Source: Gemmataceae bacterium (GTDB lineage Bacteria; Planctomycetota; Planctomycetia; Gemmatales; Gemmataceae). From it: 43,353 nucleotides of DNA. A program made the position numbers and the translations under genes. Below are positions 34,028-41,530 of this stretch, in pieces (position 1 is the stretch's first letter; every line of letters begins with the position of its first letter). The notes below the pieces were generated by a model. That model saw nothing but the letters and a program-made list of their open reading frames with translations. It was not told the DNA's origin and made no database searches. The stretch is from NCBI GenBank assembly GCA_009691845.1, contig SIAJ01000044.1, forward strand, positions 1 through 43,353. The letters are read 5' to 3'.

Positions 34028-34369
34028 TTACCAGCCCCAGGTCCGGTACGAGAAAGAGTAGCCATAAGGCTGAGCGTAGTACTGCGGCACCGCGTTGTAG
34101 TAGTACGGCGAGCCATAAACCGGCCCCGTGTAATATGCCGGCCGAGCGTAACCGTACGCCGGGTAGCTATACCCGCTTGAATAGTTCAGGTTCAAATAGC
34201 CGTTGTTGCCAACGCGCGTTCCGTAATTCACACCAAAGCCGGAATTATACCCGCCGTAATATCCGCTTCCGCCACCGACGCTTACGCCGATGCGTGGACC
34301 TGCGGACGCCGTTTCCGTCGCGACCAGAACTAAGGCCAGGGCAGCGATGCCCAAAAATGCACGTTTCAT
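34028..34369 (-). CDS. Small secreted Gly/Tyr-rich protein
   Basis: 113 residues from ATG 34369, with GAGGAAACAACC upstream. A clear signal peptide (MKRAFLGIAALALVLVATET ending ASA) is followed by a low-complexity region made of Gly, Tyr, Ser, Asn and Pro: GISVGGGSGYYGGYNSGFG-like and GYSYPAYGYARPAYYTGPVY segments. It ends FSYRTWGW. There is no catalytic motif. Such Tyr/Gly-rich exported proteins can be structural, adhesive or cell-envelope components; no family name can be given. It sits between two PSCyt/DUF1501 units, convergent with one and downstream of neither. Confidence 0.75.
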   Translation of the reverse strand: MKRAFLGIAALALVLVATETASAGPRIGVSVGGGSGYYGGYNSGFGVNYGTRVGNNGYLNLNYSSGYSYPAYGYARPAYYTGPVYGSPYYYNAVPQYYAQPYGYSFSYRTWGW

Positions 34370-34470
34370 GGTTGTTTCCTCAAGAAGTGATTTGGCCAAG
34401 CCTGGCACGTCGGCTTGCCTCTCGACCAATTAACGACCAATCTTTAGGAAACTTGCGCAAATGTTTCCCA

Positions 34471-34557
34471 CTCGCTCCGCGAGACGGAGGCAACGCTTGC
34501 CCCAAGACGACGAAACTCGATTCCCCAGAACACACCGCCTCCCGCTCGCGGAGCGAG
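34471..34557. repeat. Inverted repeat around the gene border
   Basis: CTCGCTCCGCGAG (34471-34483) and its exact reverse complement CTCGCGGAGCGAG (34545-34557) enclose 61 bases. Both arms are followed by similar GC-rich text (ACGGAGGCAACGC and AGGGCTACACT). It may end transcription of the DUF1501 gene that stops at 34582, or be an interspersed repeat. Confidence 0.5.
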
Positions 34558-34581
34558 AGGGCTACACTTGCGAGGCCATTC

Positions 34582-35979
34582 CTACGAGAGTATCGCTTTC
34601 ACAACGTGCCCATGCACATCCGTGAGCCGTCGATTCGAGCCGTTGTGCCGAAACGTCAGTTGCTCGTGATCGATGCCGAGCAGATGCAAAATCGTCGCGT
34701 GAACATCGTGGACGTCGTTAGACTTGTTGCCTCGCCACGACCACAGATCGCTTTCGCCGTGGGCCACGCCACCCTTGATGCCAGCGCCGGCCAACCACTG
34801 AACCGATGTGCCGCCATTGTGATCGCGACCATCGGCCCCCTGGCTAAAGGGATGCCGGCCGAACTCTGTGCTCCAAACCACTAGCGTATCTTCGAGCAAT
34901 CCGCGTTGCTTCAAGTCGGATAGCAATGCCGCGATCGGACGATCGACCGAGCCGGCAATTGCCGGAAGTTCCTTCTTGATGTTCGTGTGGTTGTCCCAGT
35001 TATTGCTCGCCCCGCCGGCCCCGCTCCAGACTTGGACGAAGCGCACTCCCCGTTCGAGCATTCTTCGTGCAGTCAGGCACTGGCGTCCGAACGTCGCCGT
35101 CGTTGGGTCGTCGATGCCGTAGAGTGTATGAACTGCCTTGGTCTCGCGGCGCAGGTCGAGGGCCTCCGGGGCGGCAAGCTGCATCTTGGCCGCGAGTTCA
35201 TATGCGGAAATTCTCGCATCCAGCCGGCTATCGCCCGGATGAATCGTGGCATGTTCGCGGTTCATTTGTTCCAGGACAATACGCCCGTCGTCCTCGCTTT
35301 TTGGCGTGATGTATTTCGCGGATTCCGGCGGATGCAGGTCCGCGATCGGCGTCGGGTTCGTTGGGCGAATGATTGTCCCTTGATGCAACACAGGCAGGAA
35401 GCCGGACGAGAAATTCCCCTGGGCGTTGTAAGGCAGGCCTTTCGGATCGGGGAGCACCACGAACGTCGGCAAGTTGTCGGTTATTCGGCCCAGGCCGTAC
35501 GACATCCATGCACCCATGCACGGAAAACCCGGCAGCGTGAAGCCGGTGTTCATCAAATAGCTGGCCGGTCCGTGTACGTTCGTCTTCGATTTCACGGACA
35601 TCAGGAATGCGATATCGTCGACGTGATTCGCGATCTGCGGAAACACCGAACTGACCCAACGGCCGCACTGCCCATGTTGCTTGAACGGGAACGGGGGCTT
35701 CAACACGTTGCCCGGCACGGACGTGACGGCTTCGACATGCACGCCAGCACCGGGATCAAATTTTTGGCCATCGCGGCTGAACAATTCGGGCTTGTAATCA
35801 AATGTGTCCATCTGACTTGCGCCGCCATTCATGAAGAGCTGAATGACGCGTTTCGCTTTTGCGGGATGGTGCATGCCGCTCTTGCCCGCCTCCGCGACCG
35901 CATCCGTGGCGAATAGATGAGCCAGGGCGAGACCGCCGAAGCCGTTGGCGAGCGAGAATAGAGCTTCGCGCCGATTCAT
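34582..35979 (-). CDS. DUF1501 protein
   Basis: 465 residues from ATG 35979. The short leader MNRREALFSLANGFGGLALA carries a twin-Arg start. Blocks are complete: RVIQLFMNGGASQMDTFDYK, GRWVSSVFPQIANHVDDIAF, LTARRMLERGVRFVQVWSGA, VVWSTEFGRHPFSQGADGRD with HNGGTSVQW after it, and NRRLTDVHGHVVKAILS. It lies 30 bases downstream of the PSCyt/PSD gene on the minus strand, giving the inverse gene order to the plus-strand unit (PSCyt first, DUF1501 second). Closest in layout to the classic two-gene PSCyt-DUF1501 pairs. Confidence 0.92.
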   Translation of the reverse strand: MNRREALFSLANGFGGLALAHLFATDAVAEAGKSGMHHPAKAKRVIQLFMNGGASQMDTFDYKPELFSRDGQKFDPGAGVHVEAVTSVPGNVLKPPFPFKQHGQCGRWVSSVFPQIANHVDDIAFLMSVKSKTNVHGPASYLMNTGFTLPGFPCMGAWMSYGLGRITDNLPTFVVLPDPKGLPYNAQGNFSSGFLPVLHQGTIIRPTNPTPIADLHPPESAKYITPKSEDDGRIVLEQMNREHATIHPGDSRLDARISAYELAAKMQLAAPEALDLRRETKAVHTLYGIDDPTTATFGRQCLTARRMLERGVRFVQVWSGAGGASNNWDNHTNIKKELPAIAGSVDRPIAALLSDLKQRGLLEDTLVVWSTEFGRHPFSQGADGRDHNGGTSVQWLAGAGIKGGVAHGESDLWSWRGNKSNDVHDVHATILHLLGIDHEQLTFRHNGSNRRLTDVHGHVVKAILS

Positions 35980-36009
35980 TGGAACGTCTCGCCTCTTGCC
36001 ACAACAATT

Positions 36010-38931
36010 TCAATCCACAAACAAGAACTCGTTGCAGTTGAACAGCAGCCTGCACGCGTTAGCCAGGCCGTGGCGTTCTGCGAAATCGGCCAGCCGTTTC
36101 GTCTCCAGTTCGGTCGGCGAACGGCCAAGTGCCTCCTCGTAGGCGAAGCCAATCTGTCGCAAACAGTCCTGGCTAGTGGCCTCGACTCGTTTGGCAAAAT
36201 GCTCCGCGTAGCGAACCGTGAAACGGTCGTTCATCATCGCCAGGGCTTGCAAGGCTGTAACTGAGGACGCGCGCACTGGCGTGAACTGCGAGGCATCGGG
36301 GCAATCGAGGGCCTCGTAAAACGGGTCGGGCAGGGTGCGGAACACGAAACGATAGACACTCCGCCGTCGCGAGGCGGGGCTATCGAAATCGAACTTCTCA
36401 TACTCCACCTTCGGCGTGACGTGGATGCCAGGCGACAACGCGAACTGCCTGGAGGATGGCCCATGCATTGTCGAATCGAGCTTGCCGCTGGCCGCGAGGA
36501 CAGCATCCCGAACGGACTCGGCATCGAGTCGCGTTCGGTTCATTCGCCACAAGTACGCGTTGTCCGAATCGATCTTCGTGTAGTCGGCATTGTGCGCGGA
36601 CGATTGCCGGTAGGTCTCGCTCGTAACGATCAGGCGATGCAGATCCTTCAGCGATCCGCCGCGATCGCGGAACCAAACGGCCAGCCAATCGAGCAATTCG
36701 GGATGCGTCGGCGTCGCACCCATGCGGCCAAAATCGTTGGGCGTGTTCATGATCCCACGGCCAAAATGGTGGTGCCAAACGCGGTTGACGATCGAGCGCC
36801 AAACCAGGCCGTTCTCGCGGTCGGTCAACCAACGAGCGATTGCAGCCCGACGCTGTCCTTCATCAGTAGGGTTCGCGATAATCAACGGACCGGGCCCTTG
36901 AACGCAAGCGATTGTGCCCGCATTTGCCGTTTCGCCCGGCTTGGTAATATCCCCCCGAATGAGCATGTGAACCACACGCGGCCCCTTGGGAGCCTTGAAG
37001 CTGCCGATGGTCGCGAAGTCGCTGGCGGCCGCGTAGACCATCTGCGGTATCGGCAGCACGGCCAAACGGGCTTCCACATCAATCAGTAGACGATGTTGAA
37101 TGAGGGTCTTCGACTGTGCCTCGTTCCGCTTCTCGGGTGCGATGGCCAGGATCTCCACTACCTCCGTGGGCAGCGGATTGACCGAAACCGCCGGATTCGC
37201 GTCGGAACTCACACTCAATCGTGCTCTTCCGATGAGGTGCCCAGCTCCGTGAAGTTGGTCGAGTTCGACCGTAAATGTCGCGTTCGCGGGAATCGGCTGC
37301 TTCAGAATGAAGACCGCTTCGTGCATTTTGCCCACGGCCGGGTGGATGCCCCAGGCCGTCGCGGGATTACCGTCGATGGCACGAGCGATGCCCCATCCAT
37401 CCTGATTGAAGTCGGCGGCCGCAGATGTAATCGGGATGATCGTGCCGTCGGAAAGTTTGACGCGAATTTCGCTGAGGTGCAGATTGCCATTATCTTGGCG
37501 ACCCGGTCCGCCCATGGGCAACGAAGGATCGGAAAGCACTTCGAGCCGAATCGCGGTGACGATGCGACCGGTCGTCGCCTTGAACGAATAAACGTCTTTG
37601 TCCGGCCGCTTGCCGGCAAAGCGAAAAGAGCCATCCGTTTGCGGCTCGATCTTTGAGTCCTTGGCACTGACTACCACGTTCAGCGTCTTCCACCGTGTGA
37701 GCCGGCCGGCGATCTGCTTTTCCCACTCGTCGAGTTTCGCCCGTTCCGCTGCCAGGTCGAACTTCCCAGCAAGAATGTCCGCCTTCTTGGCCAGCAATTC
37801 GCCACGAATTTTCGCGAGTGCCGGGTCCGCTTCGTAGGAACGGTTGGCACGTTCGACGCCGGCGAATACCGCTTGCAGGCCGTAATACTCCTTCTGCGAA
37901 ATCGGGTCGAACTTGTGGTCGTGGCAGCGGGCACAATGAATCGACGTGCTGGCGATGGCCGTGAACACGGTCGTGATCATGTCGTCGCGATCGATGTACT
38001 GGGCCTGTTTCTTGTCGATGGTGTCGTCGCGAATACTGCTCTGCGAACTCTCGTCCCACGGCCCGGCCGCAAGAAAACCGAGCGCGGCAATTGCCGATGC
38101 ATCGCCGGAGTTGAGCACATCGCCCGCAATCTGATCCTGCACAAAGCGAGCGTAAGGCAAATCGGCGTTGAACGCCCGAATGAGATAATCGCGATACGGC
38201 CAAGCATTCTCGCGAATGACGTCCTGATCGTGCCCGTGCGTCTCCGCGAAGTGGGCAATGTCCATCCAGTGACGAGCCCAGCGTTCGCCATAGCGAGGCG
38301 AAGCCAGCAATCTCTCGACGAGTTGCTCGTAAGCCTTCGGCGAATCGTCGCGCACAAACGACTCGATCTCTGCAGGTGTCGGTGGCAGTCCATGCAAGTT
38401 GAAGGTGAGACGACGAATCAGAGTTCGCCGATCGGCAGGGGCGGAATGGGATAGCCCCTTCTCGCTAAGCTTGGTCCGGATGAACGCATCGATCGGATGC
38501 TGAACGTCCTTCGTGGCAGGGATTGCCGGCAAACTCAATCGCCGCAGCGACCAGTGATCCCCTTCCGGTGCAGGCCACTTGGCCCCTTGATCGATCCAGG
38601 CCCGCAACGTTTCGATGTCTTTTGCAAGCAACATCTGCCCATCAGGCGGCATCCGATTCTCAGGATCGGTTCCCGAGACCAGCCGAATCAATCGGCTCTC
38701 GGCACTCTTTCCAACGACAAACAACTTGGAGAGCAAAGCATCCGGCCGCCGATCGAGCCGGAGGCCGGCCTTTTGCTTCCTTTCGCCGTGACAGGTGTAG
38801 CAGTGCTTGGCGAAAATGGGTTGAACATCGCGGGTGAAATCAATCTTGGCAGCCGTGCTCTGGGCCGTAGCCTCCCCGGCCCACACCATGTGGACGAGGG
38901 AGCACAGGAGACAGCACATGAGCATTCGCAT
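36010..38931 (-). CDS. PSCyt/PSD protein: c-type cytochrome with DUF1549 and DUF1553
   Basis: 973 residues from ATG 38931, preceded by GGGTGGATCG; the longer frame to 39033 would add a non-leader sequence crossing a palindromic operator-like site. Signal peptide MRMLMCCLLCSLVHMVWAGE ends ATAQS. The heme motif CYTCH is at residues 44-48. DUF1549 follows with CARCHDHKFDPISQKEYYGL, a second CxxCH. A middle beta-rich part includes [23 protein letters not shown]1553 has NGLVWRSIVNRVWHHHFGRG and SSVTALQALAMMNDRFTVRY. Compared with the other two copies, the middle region is shorter. Its start lies near the regulatory palindromes at 39006-39043, the only PSCyt gene in the window with such a site. Confidence 0.93.
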   Translation of the reverse strand: MRMLMCCLLCSLVHMVWAGEATAQSTAAKIDFTRDVQPIFAKHCYTCHGERKQKAGLRLDRRPDALLSKLFVVGKSAESRLIRLVSGTDPENRMPPDGQMLLAKDIETLRAWIDQGAKWPAPEGDHWSLRRLSLPAIPATKDVQHPIDAFIRTKLSEKGLSHSAPADRRTLIRRLTFNLHGLPPTPAEIESFVRDDSPKAYEQLVERLLASPRYGERWARHWMDIAHFAETHGHDQDVIRENAWPYRDYLIRAFNADLPYARFVQDQIAGDVLNSGDASAIAALGFLAAGPWDESSQSSIRDDTIDKKQAQYIDRDDMITTVFTAIASTSIHCARCHDHKFDPISQKEYYGLQAVFAGVERANRSYEADPALAKIRGELLAKKADILAGKFDLAAERAKLDEWEKQIAGRLTRWKTLNVVVSAKDSKIEPQTDGSFRFAGKRPDKDVYSFKATTGRIVTAIRLEVLSDPSLPMGGPGRQDNGNLHLSEIRVKLSDGTIIPITSAAADFNQDGWGIARAIDGNPATAWGIHPAVGKMHEAVFILKQPIPANATFTVELDQLHGAGHLIGRARLSVSSDANPAVSVNPLPTEVVEILAIAPEKRNEAQSKTLIQHRLLIDVEARLAVLPIPQMVYAAASDFATIGSFKAPKGPRVVHMLIRGDITKPGETANAGTIACVQGPGPLIIANPTDEGQRRAAIARWLTDRENGLVWRSIVNRVWHHHFGRGIMNTPNDFGRMGATPTHPELLDWLAVWFRDRGGSLKDLHRLIVTSETYRQSSAHNADYTKIDSDNAYLWRMNRTRLDAESVRDAVLAASGKLDSTMHGPSSRQFALSPGIHVTPKVEYEKFDFDSPASRRRSVYRFVFRTLPDPFYEALDCPDASQFTPVRASSVTALQALAMMNDRFTVRYAEHFAKRVEATSQDCLRQIGFAYEEALGRSPTELETKRLADFAERHGLANACRLLFNCNEFLFVD

Positions 38932-39005
38932 CGATCCACCCCGAAAGTTAAAACTAACAGCTGGCGATCGCGAAACCGGCCGACTGAAACGGGAAGGATA
39001 ACATC

Positions 39006-39043
39006 TTTGTCCCAATGGGACAAAAGGGGACATTTTGGGACAC
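39006..39043. promoter_or_regulatory. Candidate operator: GGGACA repeats
   Basis: TTTGTCCC (39006-39013), spacer AAT, GGGACAAA (39017-39024) is an inverted repeat with eight-base arms. It is followed by two more GGGACA-type half sites, GGGGACA (39026-39032) and GGGACAC (39037-39043). It lies 75 to 112 bases before the PSCyt start at 38931, a sensible place for a promoter-binding regulator. No sigma-factor boxes could be fixed. Confidence 0.5.
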
Positions 39044-39095
39044 TTCGATAGCGGTCAGACTAAAAAATCAGCAATTCCTCCAAAAAAATCGTCTT

Positions 39096-39147
39096 TGGCA
39101 CGAGCTTTGATCACGTGATCGTTCGCCACATTTGGCGAACCGTGCCA
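39096..39147. other. Nested palindromes with three-way-junction layout
   Basis: Outer arms TGGCACG (39096-39102) and CGTGCCA (39141-39147) are perfect complements. Between them lie AGCTTT, the perfect palindrome GATCACGTGATC (39109-39120), and directly after it GTTCGCCA-CATT-TGGCGAAC (39121-39140). The last two helices and the closing arm follow without unpaired bases, so an RNA or a cruciform could fold into a three-way junction with one six-base joint. The region 38932-39240 otherwise holds no gene and is richer in A+T than its surroundings. Confidence 0.55.
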
Positions 39148-39240
39148 TGCGATATTATAGTGGTTTTATGTACATATAAAGTTCGATTTTGCCTTTTTCG
39201 CTGGGCAGTCACCAAGAGTATTGTAGCCGCACTCACGGCG

Positions 39241-40002
39241 TTAGCTTGCTTCTTCACATACGATTGCGAGTGCAGGAAACGCCTTTATCAATTCGCCGAT
39301 CAGTTCGAAGGTGTGGGTTCCCCATTGATTCGACAATGCCCAAGTCTTTCCGCCGCTATGGATAAGTTCGTTATCATCGCAGAAGAATCGAATCCGCTGA
39401 TCGTCCCAGGATCTTCCGCCCTTTGATTCCTGTGCCTTCTGCCACGCAACGAATTCCGCTCCGGAGGTGATAATCGCATCGGCACTTCGAAAACGGTTAG
39501 GCCCCCAGCCTTCGACCTTGCAGATCTGATCAGGGGTGATGCCAGAATCGCAGAGGAACTTCACAGTTCGAAGAATCGCCTGTCGCTTGTTCAATCGCTG
39601 GTAACTGGTTCCAGCCAACGTTACATTGAGCTTGGTAAGGTCTCTCGACGATTCTCGGTCTCGCTCGCGTTGCTGCTTGTGCTTGATTCCCACAACATAG
39701 TCTTGAGCTTCGGGCAACGGAATAATCTGCTGAACATTCACAAGGACTCGACCGTTGTCCGAATACGGCTTAATCCGAACGCACCGAATGTCGAGACCTT
39801 TGTCGTTGAGCCACATAACCGACGTGGTAAGTTCCTTTGAAAATTCTGCCGAAACAAGAACAATTCGAACGTCCTGGGCGAAAGGGCTGTCCTCTGCGTC
39901 TTCCCAATCCAGAAACCCCAGAATCGCGACCCGTGCGTCAGTATCTTTGCCCGATTTTCGAAGCAATCCAGCGTACAACTCTGTTACTTTCTCAAGAGTC
40001 AT
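39241..40002 (-). CDS. C-terminal part of a split nuclease-like protein
   Basis: 253 residues from ATG 40002, which overlaps the stop of the preceding frame as ATGA. It reads MTLEKVTELYAGLLRKSGKD, LTTSVMWLNDKGLDIRCVRI, VNVQQIIPLPEAQDYVVGIK and on to a positively charged linker (KHKQQRERDRES), then a C-terminal domain from about 125 (LNVTLAGTSYQRLNKRQAIL). I recall relatives in which this sequence continues directly from the neighbouring N-terminal nuclease domain (AAMVS-xM) as one protein. One missing base at the junction would explain the split. Both halves are otherwise open, so they may work as two coupled subunits, or the gene may be newly frameshifted. Confidence 0.7.
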   Translation of the reverse strand: MTLEKVTELYAGLLRKSGKDTDARVAILGFLDWEDAEDSPFAQDVRIVLVSAEFSKELTTSVMWLNDKGLDIRCVRIKPYSDNGRVLVNVQQIIPLPEAQDYVVGIKHKQQRERDRESSRDLTKLNVTLAGTSYQRLNKRQAILRTVKFLCDSGITPDQICKVEGWGPNRFRSADAIITSGAEFVAWQKAQESKGGRSWDDQRIRFFCDDNELIHSGGKTWALSNQWGTHTFELIGELIKAFPALAIVCEEAS

Positions 40003-40301
40003 CGTGACACCATTGCCGCGTAGCGGATGGCCTGCAAATCCATGTGTCCGCCGTCCTCCGTCCGCTTCAATTCGAAAACAACGAGATTGGCATCTTTATC
40101 GAGGCCGAGCAGGTCGATTCGCCGATTGGAGCCGTCCCATTCGCCGAACTCCTCGGCGACGATGAGCGTATCTTCGGCGACGATTCCAATCTGTGCCCGG
40201 AGTAGTCGCTGGAGATCATCGCGTTCGCGAATTCCGGCAGCGGCGAAAGTCGTGTCCGGGATTTCGCGAAGACAGTCTTTGGACATTTCAAAGAACGCCA
40301 T
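39999..40301 (-). CDS. N-terminal part of a split nuclease-like protein (DUF91/NucS-like fold)
   Basis: 100 residues from ATG 40301 (the longer frame adds 15 residues without ribosome site). Text: MAFFEMSKDCLREIPDTTFA, AGIRERDDLQRLLRAQIGIV, then GSNRRIDLLGLDKDANLVVF and ELKRTEDGGHMDLQAIRYAA. RRIDLLGLD...LVVFELKR is the D-x(n)-E-x-K active-site core of the restriction-endonuclease fold, with Asp, Glu and Lys all present, and the opening resembles DUF91/NucS-type proteins. The stop follows MVSR, where homologues as I remember them continue. Catalytically plausible, but alone it would lack the C-terminal part. Confidence 0.72.
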   Translation of the reverse strand: MAFFEMSKDCLREIPDTTFAAAGIRERDDLQRLLRAQIGIVAEDTLIVAEEFGEWDGSNRRIDLLGLDKDANLVVFELKRTEDGGHMDLQAIRYAAMVSR

Positions 40302-40637
40302 CTGTGGGCTCCGATAATCGGTGGTAGTCCTTCGAGGGGAAGCCAACTAATCTCTTACAGATTTCTACGACCAATCAGCCATAAATCCGTGTGCCCAATC
40401 CTGCCGATAACTGCACTTCAGGCACGACCATCCGTCAGAATCCGCCCGCAGCACTTCCCGGCAGTCTGAACTTCCGCAAGTACTCGGGTGGAAAGAACCG
40501 GCGGTCTAGTAGGCGTTCAGGCTTGCCACCTGTTCGTCCGAGAACGCTGCCGATATGCGATTGCTCATCACTTCACATGCTTTGCTATCGGTTAACTCGT
40601 TCGGCCATCGCTCGTTTGGAAGTCCACATATCCGTGG
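40302..40637. other. Intergenic stretch between nuclease and toxin genes
   Basis: About 335 bases with no recognisable gene. Frames of 60-100 codons exist on the plus strand, but they lack ribosome sites, signatures and amino-acid sense. The promoter of the split nuclease gene should be in 40302-40400. No clear hairpin was found after the toxin stop at 40638. Confidence 0.4.
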
Positions 40638-41045
40638 TCAAGGCAAAAAAAGTCGGCCCGCTCCAAGAGTGTCTGACGCGTAGATCAAGAAATCCAAGAG
40701 TTTCTCAATAACACGCTCCATGTATTCCGAACTTTCGAGAATGCGGTCCGAGTCCGAGAGCGTGAAGACGGGTAATGAATCGCTTGTTCCTTCTCGTCGA
40801 ATCGTGGACTCGAGCGAATCTTCCGTCTTCATGTTGCGATTGGCAGTGAGAAGAAAGAACCCGTTCTCCTGGCAGAGCCGCCAGACCACATCATCTGGCG
40901 AATGCCTGTCCAGCCCAACATCTTCAAGATGAACGATCTGAAGTTCGAGATGATCGCAAAACAATTTCCATTTCTCGCTCGCCAGGCGGTCGAGAATACG
41001 GTCAGCATGTCCGTCGAGGTTCCCATCAACGAGCAGCGTGGTCAC
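40638..41045 (-). CDS. PIN-like (DUF5615-type) toxin
   Basis: 135 residues from GTG 41045. Text begins MTTLLVDGNLDGHADRILDR, continues QIVHLEDVGLDRHSPDDVVW, RLCQENGFFLLTANRNMKTE and ends DTLGAGRLFLP. Asp in LLVDGN, the acidic VHLEDVG stretch, SPDDVVW and TANRN fit the Asp-rich site of the PIN-like fold, expected to be an RNase. The terminal LGAGRLFLP matches, as I remember it, the normal end of this subfamily, so the gene is intact. The GTG lies inside the last 20 bases of the antitoxin gene, a typical coupling that keeps antitoxin made first. Confidence 0.72.
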   Translation of the reverse strand: MTTLLVDGNLDGHADRILDRLASEKWKLFCDHLELQIVHLEDVGLDRHSPDDVVWRLCQENGFFLLTANRNMKTEDSLESTIRREGTSDSLPVFTLSDSDRILESSEYMERVIEKLLDFLIYASDTLGAGRLFLP

Positions 41046-41406
41046 CGTTTCGCTCCGCTTTTAATGCTTTTTGACGATGAAGCTCCTTCAATAGAATCGC
41101 GTATCGCTCCTCGGGCGATTCGATTCCCGCAAGCCGGCCATCCAAGCCCTTTCTCGTTTGTTCTTCACGACCGCGACGATAGAACTCTTCGACTCGCTCG
41201 TCTGCTTCGATCAATTCTTGACGATGCTCATCGACATAATCGACAACCGCATCGAACTCGTCGCGGGATAAACGTGGCAGGGCCATGTGAATAAAGTCCC
41301 AATCTCGGCCACGATGGAGGTAGTAGAACACGTCCATCACCGTCAGGCGGTTGTTTTCCAGTTGTGGGCCGCGGCCGTAATCGACAATTCGCACGGCGGT
41401 TTTCAT
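41026..41406 (-). CDS. DUF433-family antitoxin-like protein
   Basis: 126 residues from ATG 41406, after GGAGAAAAGC; the longer frame adds six residues without ribosome site. Text: MKTAVRIVDYGRGPQLENNR, LTVMDVFYYLHRGRDWDFIH, MALPRLSRDEFDAVVDYVDE and HRQELIEADERVEEFYRRGR. The central part is the DUF433 helix-turn-helix-like block (LTVxDVFYYLxRGxDxxFI...LSxDEFxAVxxYV). The C-terminal third is a charged helical tail that may wrap the toxin. It is the intact counterpart of the decayed DUF433 gene at 13698, though of a longer subtype with different toxin. Confidence 0.72.
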   Translation of the reverse strand: MKTAVRIVDYGRGPQLENNRLTVMDVFYYLHRGRDWDFIHMALPRLSRDEFDAVVDYVDEHRQELIEADERVEEFYRRGREEQTRKGLDGRLAGIESPEERYAILLKELHRQKALKAERNGDHAAR

Positions 41407-41441
41407 GCTTTTCTCCGATTGCATTATGAGTCATCTTACAA

Positions 41442-41512
41442 CGGCGAGCCGAGCAGCGTAAGCTGCCGGGTAAAGCGACATCACCCGGCGGCTTACGCCG
41501 CTCGGCTCGCCG
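41442..41512. repeat. Large hairpin repeat, 30-base arms
   Basis: Arms 41442-41471 and 41483-41512 are reverse complements with about two mismatches, around an 11-base loop (AAAGCGACATC). Each arm contains GGCGAGCCGAGC and GCGTAAGC elements. Its text resembles a GC-rich palindrome often scattered in Gemmata-like genomes (from memory). It lies between the antitoxin start and the orphan DUF1501 stop, so it may also end transcription of DUF1501. Confidence 0.7.
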
Positions 41513-41530
41513 GGTGCCGTTCGTCCACTC

